NCBI GenBank assembly: GCA_963665735.1
Contig: OY762444.1
Coordinates: forward strand, 124,001-188,000
Source of the DNA: CATOSK01 sp963665735
GTDB taxonomy: Bacteria; Chloroflexota; Dehalococcoidia; Lucifugimonadales; UBA3495
DNA length: 64,000 nt
Direction of reading: 5' to 3'
In this document: piece after piece, positions 1 to 9,303 of the stretch
Layout: every line of letters starts with the position of its first letter
Position numbering within the stretch: the stretch's first letter is position 1
Notes under the pieces: model-generated
What the model was told of the DNA's origin: nothing
Databases searched by the model: none
The model's input: the letters and a program-made list of their open reading frames with translations, nothing else
Position numbers and translations under genes: made by a program

Positions 1-755
1 CGATTCAACAGCGCCGCCGTAACCGCCGAATCCACCCCGCCCGACAGCGCGCAGATAACCCGTCCATCGCCTACCTGTCCCCGGATGCGGTCAATGGTAT
101 CCCCCAAAAAGTTCCCGGGCGTCCATCCCTGGAGACAGCCGCAAATTTCCCGCAAAAAATTCTGGATAATCCCGCCGCCCAGCGGGGTATGCGCTACTTC
201 CGGGTGAAACTGCAACCCGAAAATTCCCTTGTCGTTGCCGATGGCCGCCAGCGCCGAATTGTCGGTCTGCCCGATGGACTCAAACCCCTCCGGCAGCGAC
301 TCTACCCGGTCGCCGTGGCTCATCCACACTTCCACCGAGTCCGGCAGTCCCTTGAACAGCTGACAATTTCCGCCGCCCCGTTGCAGTTCCGCATGACCGT
401 ATTCCCGCCGCTCGCCCGGCGCGACTGTTCCCCCCAGCCGGTGTACCAACGCCTGCATCCCGTAGCAAATCCCCAGCACCGGCAGCCCGCAGTCCAGCGC
501 CCATTGGGGAACCGACGGCGCCCCGTCGTCATAGACGCTGGCCGGCCCGCCGGACAAAATGACGCCTTTCGGTATGACCCGTTGGGTGGCTCGTTCCCAG
601 GTGGCCGACGCCGGAACAATCTCCGAATAGACCCGCAACTCCCGCACCCGCCGCGCTATCAAGTGCGTGTATTGCGAACCGAAGTCCACCACCACGATGC
701 CCTCATTTCGCGCCCCGGCATAGTCCGTCGGGTTGTTGCCGTAGCTGCTTGTCAT
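1..755 (-). CDS. guaA: GMP synthase (glutamine-hydrolysing), 5' part
   Basis: Converts XMP to GMP with glutamine as nitrogen donor, in cytoplasmic purine synthesis. Only about 251 N-terminal residues are present; the gene runs off the left edge. The class I glutamine amidotransferase domain shows DFGSQYTHLIARR near residue 20, the nucleophile loop GICYGMQ, and the His-Glu pair in LQFHPEV. The ATP pyrophosphatase P-loop ALSGGVDSAV lies at the truncated end. Start taken at ATG 755; an in-frame ATG at 797 with GGGAG in front would add 14 residues. The gene is divergent from tsaC. Identification is secure because both domains are visible in the expected order. Confidence 0.95.
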   Translation of the reverse strand, partial: MTSSYGNNPTDYAGARNEGIVVVDFGSQYTHLIARRVRELRVYSEIVPASATWERATQRVIPKGVILSGGPASVYDDGAPSVPQWALDCGLPVLGICYGMQALVHRLGGTVAPGERREYGHAELQRGGGNCQLFKGLPDSVEVWMSHGDRVESLPEGFESIGQTDNSALAAIGNDKGIFGLQFHPEVAHTPLGGGIIQNFLREICGCLQGWTPGNFLGDTIDRIRGQVGDGRVICALSGGVDSAVTAALLN

Positions 756-925
756 AAAATCCCCAGCCTCGGAACCGTCTGGAAAATCCCCATCCATCGC
801 TCCCGTCATTATCCGGCAATCGCCCCCAAAATTCCACACTGCCCCAACCAACCTTGCCCTTTTTGCACGACCCAACAAAACCCCTGGGTAGGGTGGGGAT
901 GGAGGTGAAACCCATGCGCCCACCC

Positions 926-960
926 CGTCATTCCGGCGAAAGCCGGAATCCAGAAATCCT
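926..960. repeat. Family A hairpin repeat in guaA-tsaC gap
   Basis: A full family A copy (core ATTCCGGCGAAAGCCGGAAT followed by CCAGAAATCC). The rest of the 756-1103 gap shows a G-rich stretch near 890-905 resembling a decayed family B right half, and no convincing gene or promoter. Confidence 0.85.
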
Positions 961-1103
961 AAGCCCGCACCAATCCCCACGTTGCCAGAAAATCCGAATC
1001 CCCTTTCCCACGGGGATAAGCACGGGGTGGGGCCAATACCCTCATCTCAAAAAATTCGCCCCATTCTCGATTACGTGCTAAACTCTAAATTCGGGAAAGT
1101 CAA

Positions 1104-1742
1104 ATGACCCAACAGAGCCAAATTACCAACCCCCGGCAGTCCCGGGACTTGGAACAAGCCCTCGCAGCCTTGAAGGCCGGGAGGGTTGTAGCCCTGCCCA
1201 CCGATACCCTTTACGGCTTGGCCGCCCCGGTTTTTGACGAAGGCGCCCTGCAAAAAATCTTCGTCGTCAAGGGCCGCCCGGCGGGAATGGCCTTGCCCGT
1301 TCTGGTGGACGGTTGGCCGACGGCGGAACGGGTAGCCGCCGAAGTCCCCGACGTTGCTCGCCGACTGGCCGAAAAATTCTGGCCCGGCCCCTTGACCCTG
1401 GTAGTAACCGCCGCGCCCGATTTGTCACCCCTGGTCACCGGCGGCGGCACCACCGTCGGCGTCCGCAGCCCCGACCACTGGATACCCCAAGAACTAGTCC
1501 GCCGATTGGGGCAGCCCATCACCGGCACCAGCGCCAACCGCAGCGGCAGCCCCGACTCGACCACCTTGGCGGAACTCCGGCGGGAATTGGGCAACGACGT
1601 GGACTACATAATCGAAACCGGCCCTTCTCCCTTGGGTGTTGCCTCCACCGTGGTTGACCTCACCGGCGACGCGCCCAAGCTCTTGCGGGAAGGGGCCGTC
1701 AAGTTTGACCGGATTCTCCAAGCTGTCGCGGGTTGCGACTAA
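1104..1742 (+). CDS. tsaC: L-threonylcarbamoyladenylate synthase (Sua5/YrdC/TsaC family)
   Basis: Makes threonylcarbamoyl-AMP from threonine, bicarbonate and ATP for the t6A37 modification of ANN-decoding tRNAs. The 212 residues match a YrdC domain without the C-terminal Sua5 extension. Visible motifs are VALPTDTLYGLA near residue 29, KGRP near 56, PGPLTLVV near 94, TGTSANRSG near 140 and the STVVDLTG strand near 180. ATG 1104 is used; the ribosome site is weak (GGGAAAG). It is the first gene of a + strand run with pgk, apgM, tpiA and miaA; another tRNA-modification gene, miaA, closes the run. Confidence 0.93.
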   Translation: MTQQSQITNPRQSRDLEQALAALKAGRVVALPTDTLYGLAAPVFDEGALQKIFVVKGRPAGMALPVLVDGWPTAERVAAEVPDVARRLAEKFWPGPLTLVVTAAPDLSPLVTGGGTTVGVRSPDHWIPQELVRRLGQPITGTSANRSGSPDSTTLAELRRELGNDVDYIIETGPSPLGVASTVVDLTGDAPKLLREGAVKFDRILQAVAGCD

Positions 1743-1847
1743 CCCCGCCGCCCTTGTCCCAGCCTACCCAACAGGTCGGGTGAAACCATTACGCAAGCAG
1801 TCACATTCGACACTTACCGCCAGGCGGTTGACCGGGAACTGCGGGCC

Positions 1848-2807
1848 TTGTTTGCCCCCCGGCAAGGCGTTCTTTACGATATGCTCCGCTATCAACTGGG
1901 CTGGACTGACCAACAGGGCCAACCCCAGGATGGAGCGGTGGAACTTGCCTTCCCCGGCATCCTGGCCCTGACGGCTTGCGAATCCTTGTCCGGCGATTAC
2001 GCCCCGGCCCTCCCTGCCGCCGCCGCGGTGGAACTGGTGCGCCATTTCACCCTGGTTCACGGCGAAGTCCAGGCCGGCCGAGTGGACTCTCAAGAACGCC
2101 CCAGCATCTGGTGGGTTTGGGGGCCGGCCCAGGCCATTAACGCCGGCGACGGGTTGCACGCCCTGGCCCGCCCCGCCATGATGCGCCTGCTGGAAACCGG
2201 AGTTGCCCCTGACCGGACGCTTTCCGCCGTCGAAACCCTTGACCGCGCTTGCCTGACCATGTGCGAAGGCCAGTATTCGGACTTGGATTTCCGCGACCAG
2301 TTGATGGTTTCCGCCGCCGACTACTACGAAATGGTGCGGAAAAAGACCGGCGCCCTGACCGCCTGCGCCGCCTATGCGGGGGCCTTGGCCGGCGGCGCGT
2401 CCTCGGAAACGGCTGCGTGTTTCTCCCAGGCCGGCTCCCGCCTGGGCATGGCTTGGCAGTTGGCTCAGGACGTTAACGACCTTTGGGGCCAAGGCGGGGA
2501 CGGCGTCACCCCCGCCAACCTGCTCAACAAGAAAAAGAGCCTTCCCCTGATATACACTCTCGAAAAATCGCCCCCAGCGGTAAAGCGTGAGTTGGCCGCC
2601 ATCTACACCAAGCGGGCCTTGGAACCCGAAGACGCGGCCCGGGTCATTGCGATTCTGGACAACGCCGGCGCCCGGGATTTCGCCGATTCCGCCGCCCGAG
2701 ACCTGTTGACGGAATCCTTGTCCGCCCTTGACCCGGCCGGGCTTTCCGAGGAGGGACGCCGGAAAATCGAACAACTGGCCCAACTGGTAATCGCCGGACA
2801 AGTCTAA
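1848..2807 (+). CDS. Polyprenyl synthetase-family protein with lost aspartate-rich motifs
   Basis: The fold is that of trans-isoprenyl diphosphate synthases: helical protein with WWVWGPAQAINAGDGLHAL, KKTGAL near residue 166 and NLLNKKKSLPLIYTL near 225. The first aspartate-rich motif (family DDxxD after His) reads HGEVQA at residues 71-76, so all three acidic ligands for Mg-diphosphate are gone or changed. The second motif reads QDVND at 207-211 instead of DDxxD. It is therefore unlikely to be a normal synthase and may be a regulatory or carrier subunit, or have another activity. The only ordinary start is TTG 1848, but homology-like sequence (TQAVTFDTYRQAVDRELRAL) continues upstream in frame to about 1788, where an ATT codon lies. 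It sits between tsaC and pgk. Confidence 0.75.
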   Translation: MFAPRQGVLYDMLRYQLGWTDQQGQPQDGAVELAFPGILALTACESLSGDYAPALPAAAAVELVRHFTLVHGEVQAGRVDSQERPSIWWVWGPAQAINAGDGLHALARPAMMRLLETGVAPDRTLSAVETLDRACLTMCEGQYSDLDFRDQLMVSAADYYEMVRKKTGALTACAAYAGALAGGASSETAACFSQAGSRLGMAWQLAQDVNDLWGQGGDGVTPANLLNKKKSLPLIYTLEKSPPAVKRELAAIYTKRALEPEDAARVIAILDNAGARDFADSAARDLLTESLSALDPAGLSEEGRRKIEQLAQLVIAGQV

Positions 2808-2849
2808 CGACCGGCCAGAAACACCTCCGCAGGAGTTTGTAACCAACCC

Positions 2850-4046
2850 ATGCCCAAGCGCAGCATTGACCAATTGGACGCAAACGGACGCCGGGCACTG
2901 GTGCGGGTGGACTTCAACGTCCCCATCGAACAGGGCGTTGAGGCTATCGCTTCCTACGACCAGCGTTTGCGGGCCACTTTGCCCACCATCCGCTACCTGG
3001 TGGAACGGGAATGCAAGGTTATCCTCTGCTCCCACCTGGGCCGTCCCGCCGGCAAGATAGACGAAGGGTTAAGGCTTTCTCCCGTGGGCGACCGTCTAGC
3101 AGTCCTGCTCGGCCAACCCATAACCTCCCTTCCCGGTTGCGTCGGCCCGGAAATAGAAACCGCCATCGGCCAAATGTCCCCCGGCCAAATCGTTCTCCTG
3201 GAAAATCTGCGCTTTCATCCCGGCGAAGAGAAGAACGATCCCGATTTTATCCGCGCGTTGTCCCAACTGGCCGATTGTTTCGTGATGGATGCCTTCGCCG
3301 TCGCCCACCGCGCCCACGCCTCAACTGTTGGAATCACCGACGCCCTTCCTTCGGCTATGGGTCTCCTGGTTCAGCGGGAAGTCGAGTCTATGGGGAAAGC
3401 CCTGGAATCCCCGGAGAAACCTTTGGCCGCGTTGATGGGCGGCGCCAAGGTCAGCGACAAGATTCTTGTCCTGGAAAACCTGCTGGATAAACTGGACCAA
3501 CTCTACATCGGCGGCGGCATGGCCGTTACCTTCCTACACGCCCAGGGTTTCAACACCGGCGCGTCCACCATTGAAGCCGACCGCCTCGATTTCGCCCGCG
3601 AAATCCTGGCCCGCGCCGATGTTGCCGGCATCCGGGTTTTCCTACCCGATGACCTGGTAGCCGCCAGCGAATTTGCCGCCGACCCCGCCGAAACCGTCAC
3701 CGTACCCACCGACGGCGTTCCCGAAGGTTGGTACGTCATGGACATCGGCGCCGCCACCGCCGAGGCTTACGCCCAGGGGTTGCGCCAATGCAAGACCGTC
3801 ATCTGGAACGGGCCGATGGGCGTCTTTGAAATGCCCCGTTTCAGCCAGGGGACCAAGACCGTCGCCGACGCCATCGCTGGCCTCGATGACGTGACCACGG
3901 TCGTAGGCGGCGGCTCCACCGCCGAAGCCGTGGAAGAGTTGGGCTTGATGGACAAAATGACCCACGTTTCCACCGGCGGCGGCGCATCCCTGGAATTTCT
4001 GGAAGGCAAAGAACTGCCCGGTATCGCGGCCCTCCCCGATGCCTGA
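2850..4046 (+). CDS. pgk: Phosphoglycerate kinase
   Basis: Transfers phosphate between 1,3-bisphosphoglycerate and ADP in glycolysis/gluconeogenesis. At 398 residues it is of normal length. Visible motifs: VRVDFNVP near residue 20, CSHLGRP near 60, the hinge region with MGGAKVSDKI near 198, and the nucleotide-binding GGGSTAEAVEE near 350, ending in HVSTGGGASLEFLEG. ATG 2850 follows an AGGAG at 2831. It is followed 39 bases later by apgM, forming a glycolytic operon with tpiA. No gap gene is nearby. Confidence 0.97.
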   Translation: MPKRSIDQLDANGRRALVRVDFNVPIEQGVEAIASYDQRLRATLPTIRYLVERECKVILCSHLGRPAGKIDEGLRLSPVGDRLAVLLGQPITSLPGCVGPEIETAIGQMSPGQIVLLENLRFHPGEEKNDPDFIRALSQLADCFVMDAFAVAHRAHASTVGITDALPSAMGLLVQREVESMGKALESPEKPLAALMGGAKVSDKILVLENLLDKLDQLYIGGGMAVTFLHAQGFNTGASTIEADRLDFAREILARADVAGIRVFLPDDLVAASEFAADPAETVTVPTDGVPEGWYVMDIGAATAEAYAQGLRQCKTVIWNGPMGVFEMPRFSQGTKTVADAIAGLDDVTTVVGGGSTAEAVEELGLMDKMTHVSTGGGASLEFLEGKELPGIAALPDA

Positions 4047-4085
4047 CCAAACCGCCCTCAATTATCTAACGAAAGGTAGAACCCA

Positions 4086-5291
4086 ATGATTGACTTGGAA
4101 TTGCTCCACGACTGCTACATCACCACCGGCTCCAAGATTGTCCTGCTGGTGGTTGACGGCCTGGGCGGTCTGGCCCACCCGGACACCGGACGCTCCGAAC
4201 TCCAGACCGCCGACACCCCCAACCTGGACGCTATGGCCCGCCGGAGCGCGTGCGGCTTGACCACCCCGGTTATGCCCGGCGTTGCTCCCGGCAGCGGCCC
4301 CGGCCACCTGGCCCTTTTCGGCTATGACCCCCTGAAATACATCATCGGACGCGGCGCCCTGGAAGCCTTGGGTATCGAGGTTGACCTTCAACCCGGCGAC
4401 GTAGCCGCCCGCGGCAACTTCTGCACCGTTGACCCCTCCGGCAAACTGATTGACCGGCGGGCCGGCCGAATCCCCAGCGAGTTGAGCGCCCCCCTTTGCG
4501 CCCGCCTCGACCAAATCGAACTCGACGGCGTGCAGGTGGACGTTTTCCCCGTCCAGGACTACCGTTTCGTCCTTCGGCTGCGCGGTGACGGCCTCTCCGA
4601 AATGATTACCGAAACCGACCCCCAGATTAACGGCGTCCCGGCCCTGGAAGTCCGCCCCATCAACCCCGACGCTCAAAAGACCGCCGATTTGGTCAACCAG
4701 TTCGTTTCCCGCGCCGCGCAGGAACTTTCCGACGAAGAGCGGGGCAACATGGTGCTGCTCCGGGGTTGGGCGCAACTGCCGTCCTTGCCGCCGATGGGCG
4801 ACGTTTACCGCCTCAATCCCGCCGGTATCGCCGCCTACCCCATGTACCGCGGGTTGGCCACCGTCGCCAACATGACAATCATTCCCACCGGCCACACCTT
4901 CGGCGATGAAGTCCAAACCCTCAAGGAAAATTGGGACGACCACGACTTCTTTTTCATCCACTACAAGCCCGCCGACGCTGCCGGCGAGGACGGCGACTTC
5001 GGCGCCAAGGTCAAGACCCTGGAAGACCTGGACCCCTACATCCCCCAAATCCAGGAACTCAACCCCGACGTTTTCATGGTGGCCGGCGACCACGCCACCC
5101 CGGCCATCATGGCCGCCCACAGTTGGCACCCCGTCCCCTTCATGCTCAACTCCCAACTGACCCTGGGCGAAGGGATACCCGCGTTCAACGAAGCCGATTG
5201 CGCCCTGGGTTCCCTGGGCCGCATCCCCGCCACTAACATCATGCTGCTGGCCCTGGCCCACGCCGGCAAGCTGACCAAGTTCGGCCCCTAA
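4086..5291 (+). CDS. apgM: Archaeal-type 2,3-bisphosphoglycerate-independent phosphoglycerate mutase
   Basis: Interconverts 3- and 2-phosphoglycerate using an alkaline-phosphatase-type metal site. The 401-residue length and LLVVDGLGG near residue 20, TPNLDAMARRS near 42 and the phosphoserine loop PGSGPGHLALFGYDP near 61 identify the ApgM branch rather than GpmI (about 510 residues). Metal-binding VAGDHATPA lies near 335. An AAAGG precedes ATG 4086. It lies between pgk and tpiA with short gaps, so co-transcription is likely. Presence of the archaeal-type enzyme is common in Chloroflexota and deep-branching bacteria. Confidence 0.93.
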   Translation: MIDLELLHDCYITTGSKIVLLVVDGLGGLAHPDTGRSELQTADTPNLDAMARRSACGLTTPVMPGVAPGSGPGHLALFGYDPLKYIIGRGALEALGIEVDLQPGDVAARGNFCTVDPSGKLIDRRAGRIPSELSAPLCARLDQIELDGVQVDVFPVQDYRFVLRLRGDGLSEMITETDPQINGVPALEVRPINPDAQKTADLVNQFVSRAAQELSDEERGNMVLLRGWAQLPSLPPMGDVYRLNPAGIAAYPMYRGLATVANMTIIPTGHTFGDEVQTLKENWDDHDFFFIHYKPADAAGEDGDFGAKVKTLEDLDPYIPQIQELNPDVFMVAGDHATPAIMAAHSWHPVPFMLNSQLTLGEGIPAFNEADCALGSLGRIPATNIMLLALAHAGKLTKFGP

Positions 5292-5303
5292 TCCGAGGTG
5301 TCC

Positions 5304-6062
<759 letters not shown>

Positions 6063-6103
6063 CCCCTGTCCTGAGCAGTGCAAGGCCAAGAACCGAAGAC
6101 CCC

Positions 6104-6139
6104 CGCCCCCTACCAGGGGGAAAGTCGGGGAGGGGGTGT
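6104..6139. repeat. Family B repeat overlapping the miaA ribosome site
   Basis: CCCCCTACCAGGGGG hairpin followed by the family's G-rich tail (GGGGAGGGGGTG). The tail is the only purine-rich sequence in front of the GTG start of miaA, so this repeat copy seems to supply the ribosome binding site. Confidence 0.75.
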
Positions 6140-6147
6140 ACAGCCCC

Positions 6148-7071
6148 GTGCCTAACCTGACCGCCATCGTCGGCCCCACCGCCGCCGGCAAGACCCGACT
6201 GGCCGTCACCCTCGCCCAACAGCTTAACGGCGAAATCGTCAACGCCGACAGCCGCCAGGTCTATCGCGGCATGAACATCGGCTCAGCGAAGCCCACCGAC
6301 GAAGAACGCCGCCAAGCCCCCCATCACCTATTGGACTTGCGAAACCCCGACCAGCCTTTCAGCCTGGGCGAATTTCTATCCCAGGCCCAGGAATCCATAG
6401 CCAACATAACCCGCCGGGGCAAACTGCCCTTCCTGGTTGGCGGCACCGGCCAATACGTCTGGGGTTTGCTGGAAAGTTGGGAGGTTCCCGCCGTACCTCC
6501 CGCCCCGGCCTTCCGCCGCGAACTGGAACGCGAAGCATCGGAAAAAGGCGCCGGCCTCGTTTACCAGCGTCTCCGCCAAGTTGACCCCGACCGAGCCGCC
6601 GTCCTTGACCCCCGCAACCTGCGCCGGGTAATCCGCGCCCTGGAAATTCACCACGTCACCGGCGCCAAACCCTCGGCATTGGCCGCCCGCCGGGGTTGGG
6701 CCGGCGATTCCCTGGTCATCGGGTTGGCGATGGAACGGCAGGAACTCTACCGCCAAATTGACGACCGCCTTGACCGCATGATGGAACAAGGTCTTTTGGA
6801 AGAATCCCGGCGACTGGTAGAAAGGGGATACCAACTTGGCCGCGGCCCCCTGAATTGCCCCGGCTACCGGGAATTGGGCCAATTCCTCAACGGCGAATTG
6901 ACCCTGGATGAAGCGGTCAACCGGGCCAAGCTAAGCACTCACAAGCTGGTGCGCCGGCAAAACACCTGGTTCAAGCCCACCGACTCCCGCATCCACTGGC
7001 TGGACGCCCAAGCCCAAGACCTGCCCCAACAAGCCGCCATCCTGGTGCAAAACTTCCATCAACCGCCCTAA
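6148..7071 (+). CDS. miaA: tRNA dimethylallyltransferase
   Basis: Adds the dimethylallyl group to A37 of tRNAs reading UNN codons. From GTG 6148 the protein is 307 residues, the usual size. Motifs: Walker A GPTAAGKT near residue 9, NADSRQVYRGMNIGSAKPT near 34, HHLLD near 60, GGTGQY near 98, and the C-terminal KLSTHKLVRRQNTWFK tRNA-contact region. An in-frame GTG at 6136 is an alternative start. Both lie at the right end of a family B repeat. The stop is followed within one base by a family A repeat. Last gene of the tsaC-pgk-apgM-tpiA run. Confidence 0.95.
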   Translation: MPNLTAIVGPTAAGKTRLAVTLAQQLNGEIVNADSRQVYRGMNIGSAKPTDEERRQAPHHLLDLRNPDQPFSLGEFLSQAQESIANITRRGKLPFLVGGTGQYVWGLLESWEVPAVPPAPAFRRELEREASEKGAGLVYQRLRQVDPDRAAVLDPRNLRRVIRALEIHHVTGAKPSALAARRGWAGDSLVIGLAMERQELYRQIDDRLDRMMEQGLLEESRRLVERGYQLGRGPLNCPGYRELGQFLNGELTLDEAVNRAKLSTHKLVRRQNTWFKPTDSRIHWLDAQAQDLPQQAAILVQNFHQPP

Positions 7072-7072
7072 C

Positions 7073-7214
7073 CGTCATTCCGGCGAAGGCCGGAATCCGC
7101 ATCCTTCCCCTTCCATGTTATTCTGAGAGCAGCGAAGAATCTCAAATCCTTGCCCGAAACCAACGTCAGCTGGCCCGTAGAATTTTAGACCCTTCACTTC
7201 GTTCAGGGTGACAG
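7073..7214. repeat. Family A copy plus family E element
   Basis: A family A hairpin (7073-7104) is followed by a family E element (about 7114-7214) starting with a variant of GTCATTCTGAGC and ending in CACTTCGTTCAGGGTGACA. With the family C element at 7258-7336 these fill the miaA-tRNA gap; no gene is seen here. Confidence 0.75.
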
Positions 7215-7257
7215 CGGGGTCTTCGGTCCAATAATTGAAAGGCTCTGGACAGCTTGC

Positions 7258-7336
7258 CAGGACGATTGCAAAGTAGGGGCTCATGGCCGTCCTGTCCGTA
7301 GCATGGCGTTGGCATCCACACTTTGCAATCGTCCTG
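7258..7336. mobile_element. Family C element, copy 1 (MITE-like, 79 bp)
   Basis: Terminal inverted repeats CAGGACGATTGCAAAGT and ACTTTGCAATCGTCCTG bound a 79-bp element without coding capacity. Flanks ACAGCTTGC (7249-7257) and ACCGCTTGC (7337-7345) match at 8 of 9 positions, as expected of a target duplication. Internally it is a deleted version of the 115-bp copy at 48491-48605. Confidence 0.7.
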
Positions 7337-7429
7337 ACCGCTTGCCCCAACAGGTTTACAACCCCGCATCCCACTGGTATAATTGGCATACCAGCCCGTT
7401 ACGTTGGGCCGAGGGCTGGCCTTCAAGGT

Positions 7430-7506
7430 GGCGCATTCGTCTAGCGGCCCAGGACACCGCCCTCTCAAGGCGGAGATCGGGGGTTCGAATCCCCCATGCG
7501 CTACCA
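7430..7506 (+). tRNA. tRNA-Glu (anticodon CTC)
   Basis: A complete cloverleaf can be drawn. The acceptor stem GGCGCAT pairs with ATGCGCT; the anticodon stem CCGCC/GGCGG (7457-7473) holds loop CTCTCAA with anticodon CTC at 7464-7466; the T-arm is GGGGGTTCGAATCCCCC. The discriminator A is followed by an encoded CCA (7504-7506). The D-arm and loop match bacterial tRNA-Glu. It is the only tRNA seen in the window. Confidence 0.95.
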
Positions 7507-7528
7507 AATCAACTCCCCTAGCCACCGC

Positions 7529-9145
7529 CTAAGACGCTGGTGCGACCTCTCTCTCCGGCTCCACCCAGTCCGGGCCGTTAACGTGGTCAAACAAATCCAC
7601 CACTTCCCGGGACGGCGGGGCGGTCAAAAGCGTCACCACCACGGCCAAGGCCCACGCCGCCACAAACCCCGGAACCGCCGGGTTCATATCCCAAATCCCC
7701 GCCGCTTCCAGTCTGTCCACCGTGGCCCCGAACCCCAACTCCTCGGTCACGCCCAGCAGACCTTCCGACCCCAGACCCATCAACCACCAGAACGTGGACA
7801 CCACCGCCCCCGAAAACACCGCGGCCAGCGCGCCCCACAGGTTGAACCGCCGCCAGTAAAGGGCCAGAATCGTCACCGGGCCAAAAGCAGCTCCCATCCC
7901 TCCCCAGGCCAACGAAACCAGCGCGAAAACCGACTCCGGCGACATTATTGAAACCACCGCGGCAACCAACCCCACCAGGAGCAGCAGCAGGCGGCCCATC
8001 CAGACCCGGCTGTGCGTCTGCATCGAAGCCGTCAACTGCTTCAATACCGGCACGTCGTCCGACGCAATGGCCGACGCCAGCAGCAATTGGGAGTCGGCGG
8101 TGCTCATCACTGCGGCGATGACCGCCGTCAACAGCAGTCCGGCTATTATCGGATGGAAGAAGACCGACGAAACCACCAGGTAGAGCCGCTCGGGGTCGGG
8201 CAGGTCCACTCCCCGTTCCAGCAGAGCCGGGGCCGCCACCAGTCCCATCAACAAGGCGAAGGCGAAGATAAAGAATGTCCAGACCAGGCCCACGTTGCGA
8301 CTGGTGTTGATATTCCGCTCCCGATCCACCGCCATAAAGCGGGATAACACCCGTTGCGCCCCGAAACTCCCCAGCGCCCAACCCACTGCGGAAAGGAAGA
8401 ACACCACCCCCAGCGAGTTGTTGCCCGTGTCAGTAAACGGGTTCCAGAATCCGGGCGCCGTGGACTCCAGCCCCCGAAAAGGGTTGTCCAGAATCACTAG
8501 CAGGCTGACCGGAATAATGAAAAAGCCCGCCAGCATGATTGACGCTTGGAATACGTCCGTCCGCGACACCGCCAGGAACCCGCCTATGAACGTATAGGAC
8601 ACCACCGCCACCAGCGTTATCAACACGCCGATATCATGCCCCGACCCCGTGTGGTCCAGCCCGAACACTTCTTGCAGCAGCTTGGCCCCGGCAATCAACC
8701 CGGAACAGATGTAAAGAGTAATGAAGTAAAGCGATATAACCGCCGCCAGCGTCCGCAAGACCCCGGTTCTGTCCCCAAACCTCTTTTCCAGGAACTCCGG
8801 CAACGTAAGAGAGTCGCCGGTAGCCATAGTGTAGCGGCGCAGCCGCTTCGCCATGATTGTCCACGACATCCATAACCCGACTACGATTCCCACCAGCGTC
8901 CACATATGCATCATTCCGGCGCTGAACGCCAGGGCCGGGAAAACCAGCATCGTCCAGCCGCTGGTGGACGACGAACTGGAACTCAAAGCCGACGTAACCA
9001 CCCCCAACCGTCGTCCCCCCAGCACGTAATCGTCCATGTTCTCCATGCGCCGGGAGCGAACCACCGCAATCCCAATCAACACCACGAAATAGGCGATAAA
9101 GACCGCCACAATCCACCAGGTAGCAACGCCGAATACTTCAACCAT
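7529..9145 (-). CDS. Sodium:solute symporter (SSS/PutP-like)
   Basis: Sodium-coupled uptake carrier of the inner membrane, 538 residues with about 13 hydrophobic segments. Motifs typical of the proline-permease branch are present: DDYVLGGRRLG near residue 38, SALSSSSSSTSGWTML near 52, and the conserved run around SRTDVFQA near 197. The substrate (proline or another amino or organic acid) cannot be settled from sequence. It is convergent with tRNA-Glu and separated from it by 22 bases. ATG 9145 is used. Confidence 0.88.
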   Translation of the reverse strand: MVEVFGVATWWIVAVFIAYFVVLIGIAVVRSRRMENMDDYVLGGRRLGVVTSALSSSSSSTSGWTMLVFPALAFSAGMMHMWTLVGIVVGLWMSWTIMAKRLRRYTMATGDSLTLPEFLEKRFGDRTGVLRTLAAVISLYFITLYICSGLIAGAKLLQEVFGLDHTGSGHDIGVLITLVAVVSYTFIGGFLAVSRTDVFQASIMLAGFFIIPVSLLVILDNPFRGLESTAPGFWNPFTDTGNNSLGVVFFLSAVGWALGSFGAQRVLSRFMAVDRERNINTSRNVGLVWTFFIFAFALLMGLVAAPALLERGVDLPDPERLYLVVSSVFFHPIIAGLLLTAVIAAVMSTADSQLLLASAIASDDVPVLKQLTASMQTHSRVWMGRLLLLLVGLVAAVVSIMSPESVFALVSLAWGGMGAAFGPVTILALYWRRFNLWGALAAVFSGAVVSTFWWLMGLGSEGLLGVTEELGFGATVDRLEAAGIWDMNPAVPGFVAAWALAVVVTLLTAPPSREVVDLFDHVNGPDWVEPEREVAPAS

Positions 9146-9303
9146 GTTTCAGCCAAGCCCTCTTTGCTATCTTGAACCTACCAGCCCCGCCGTCGACAAA
9201 AAAGCCGCTTTTCGACCGCCGCCCTATCTGGCATCGGCCGGGGCCAACCGCCATCGGATTGACTCCTCAGTTGCCTCCCGTATTCTACCCAAACCGCCCT
9301 TTC

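Noticed and set aside
6104..6139. Family B hairpins called as Rho-independent terminators
   Set aside because: They lack a T-run after the stem, and many copies lie before or between co-directional genes.
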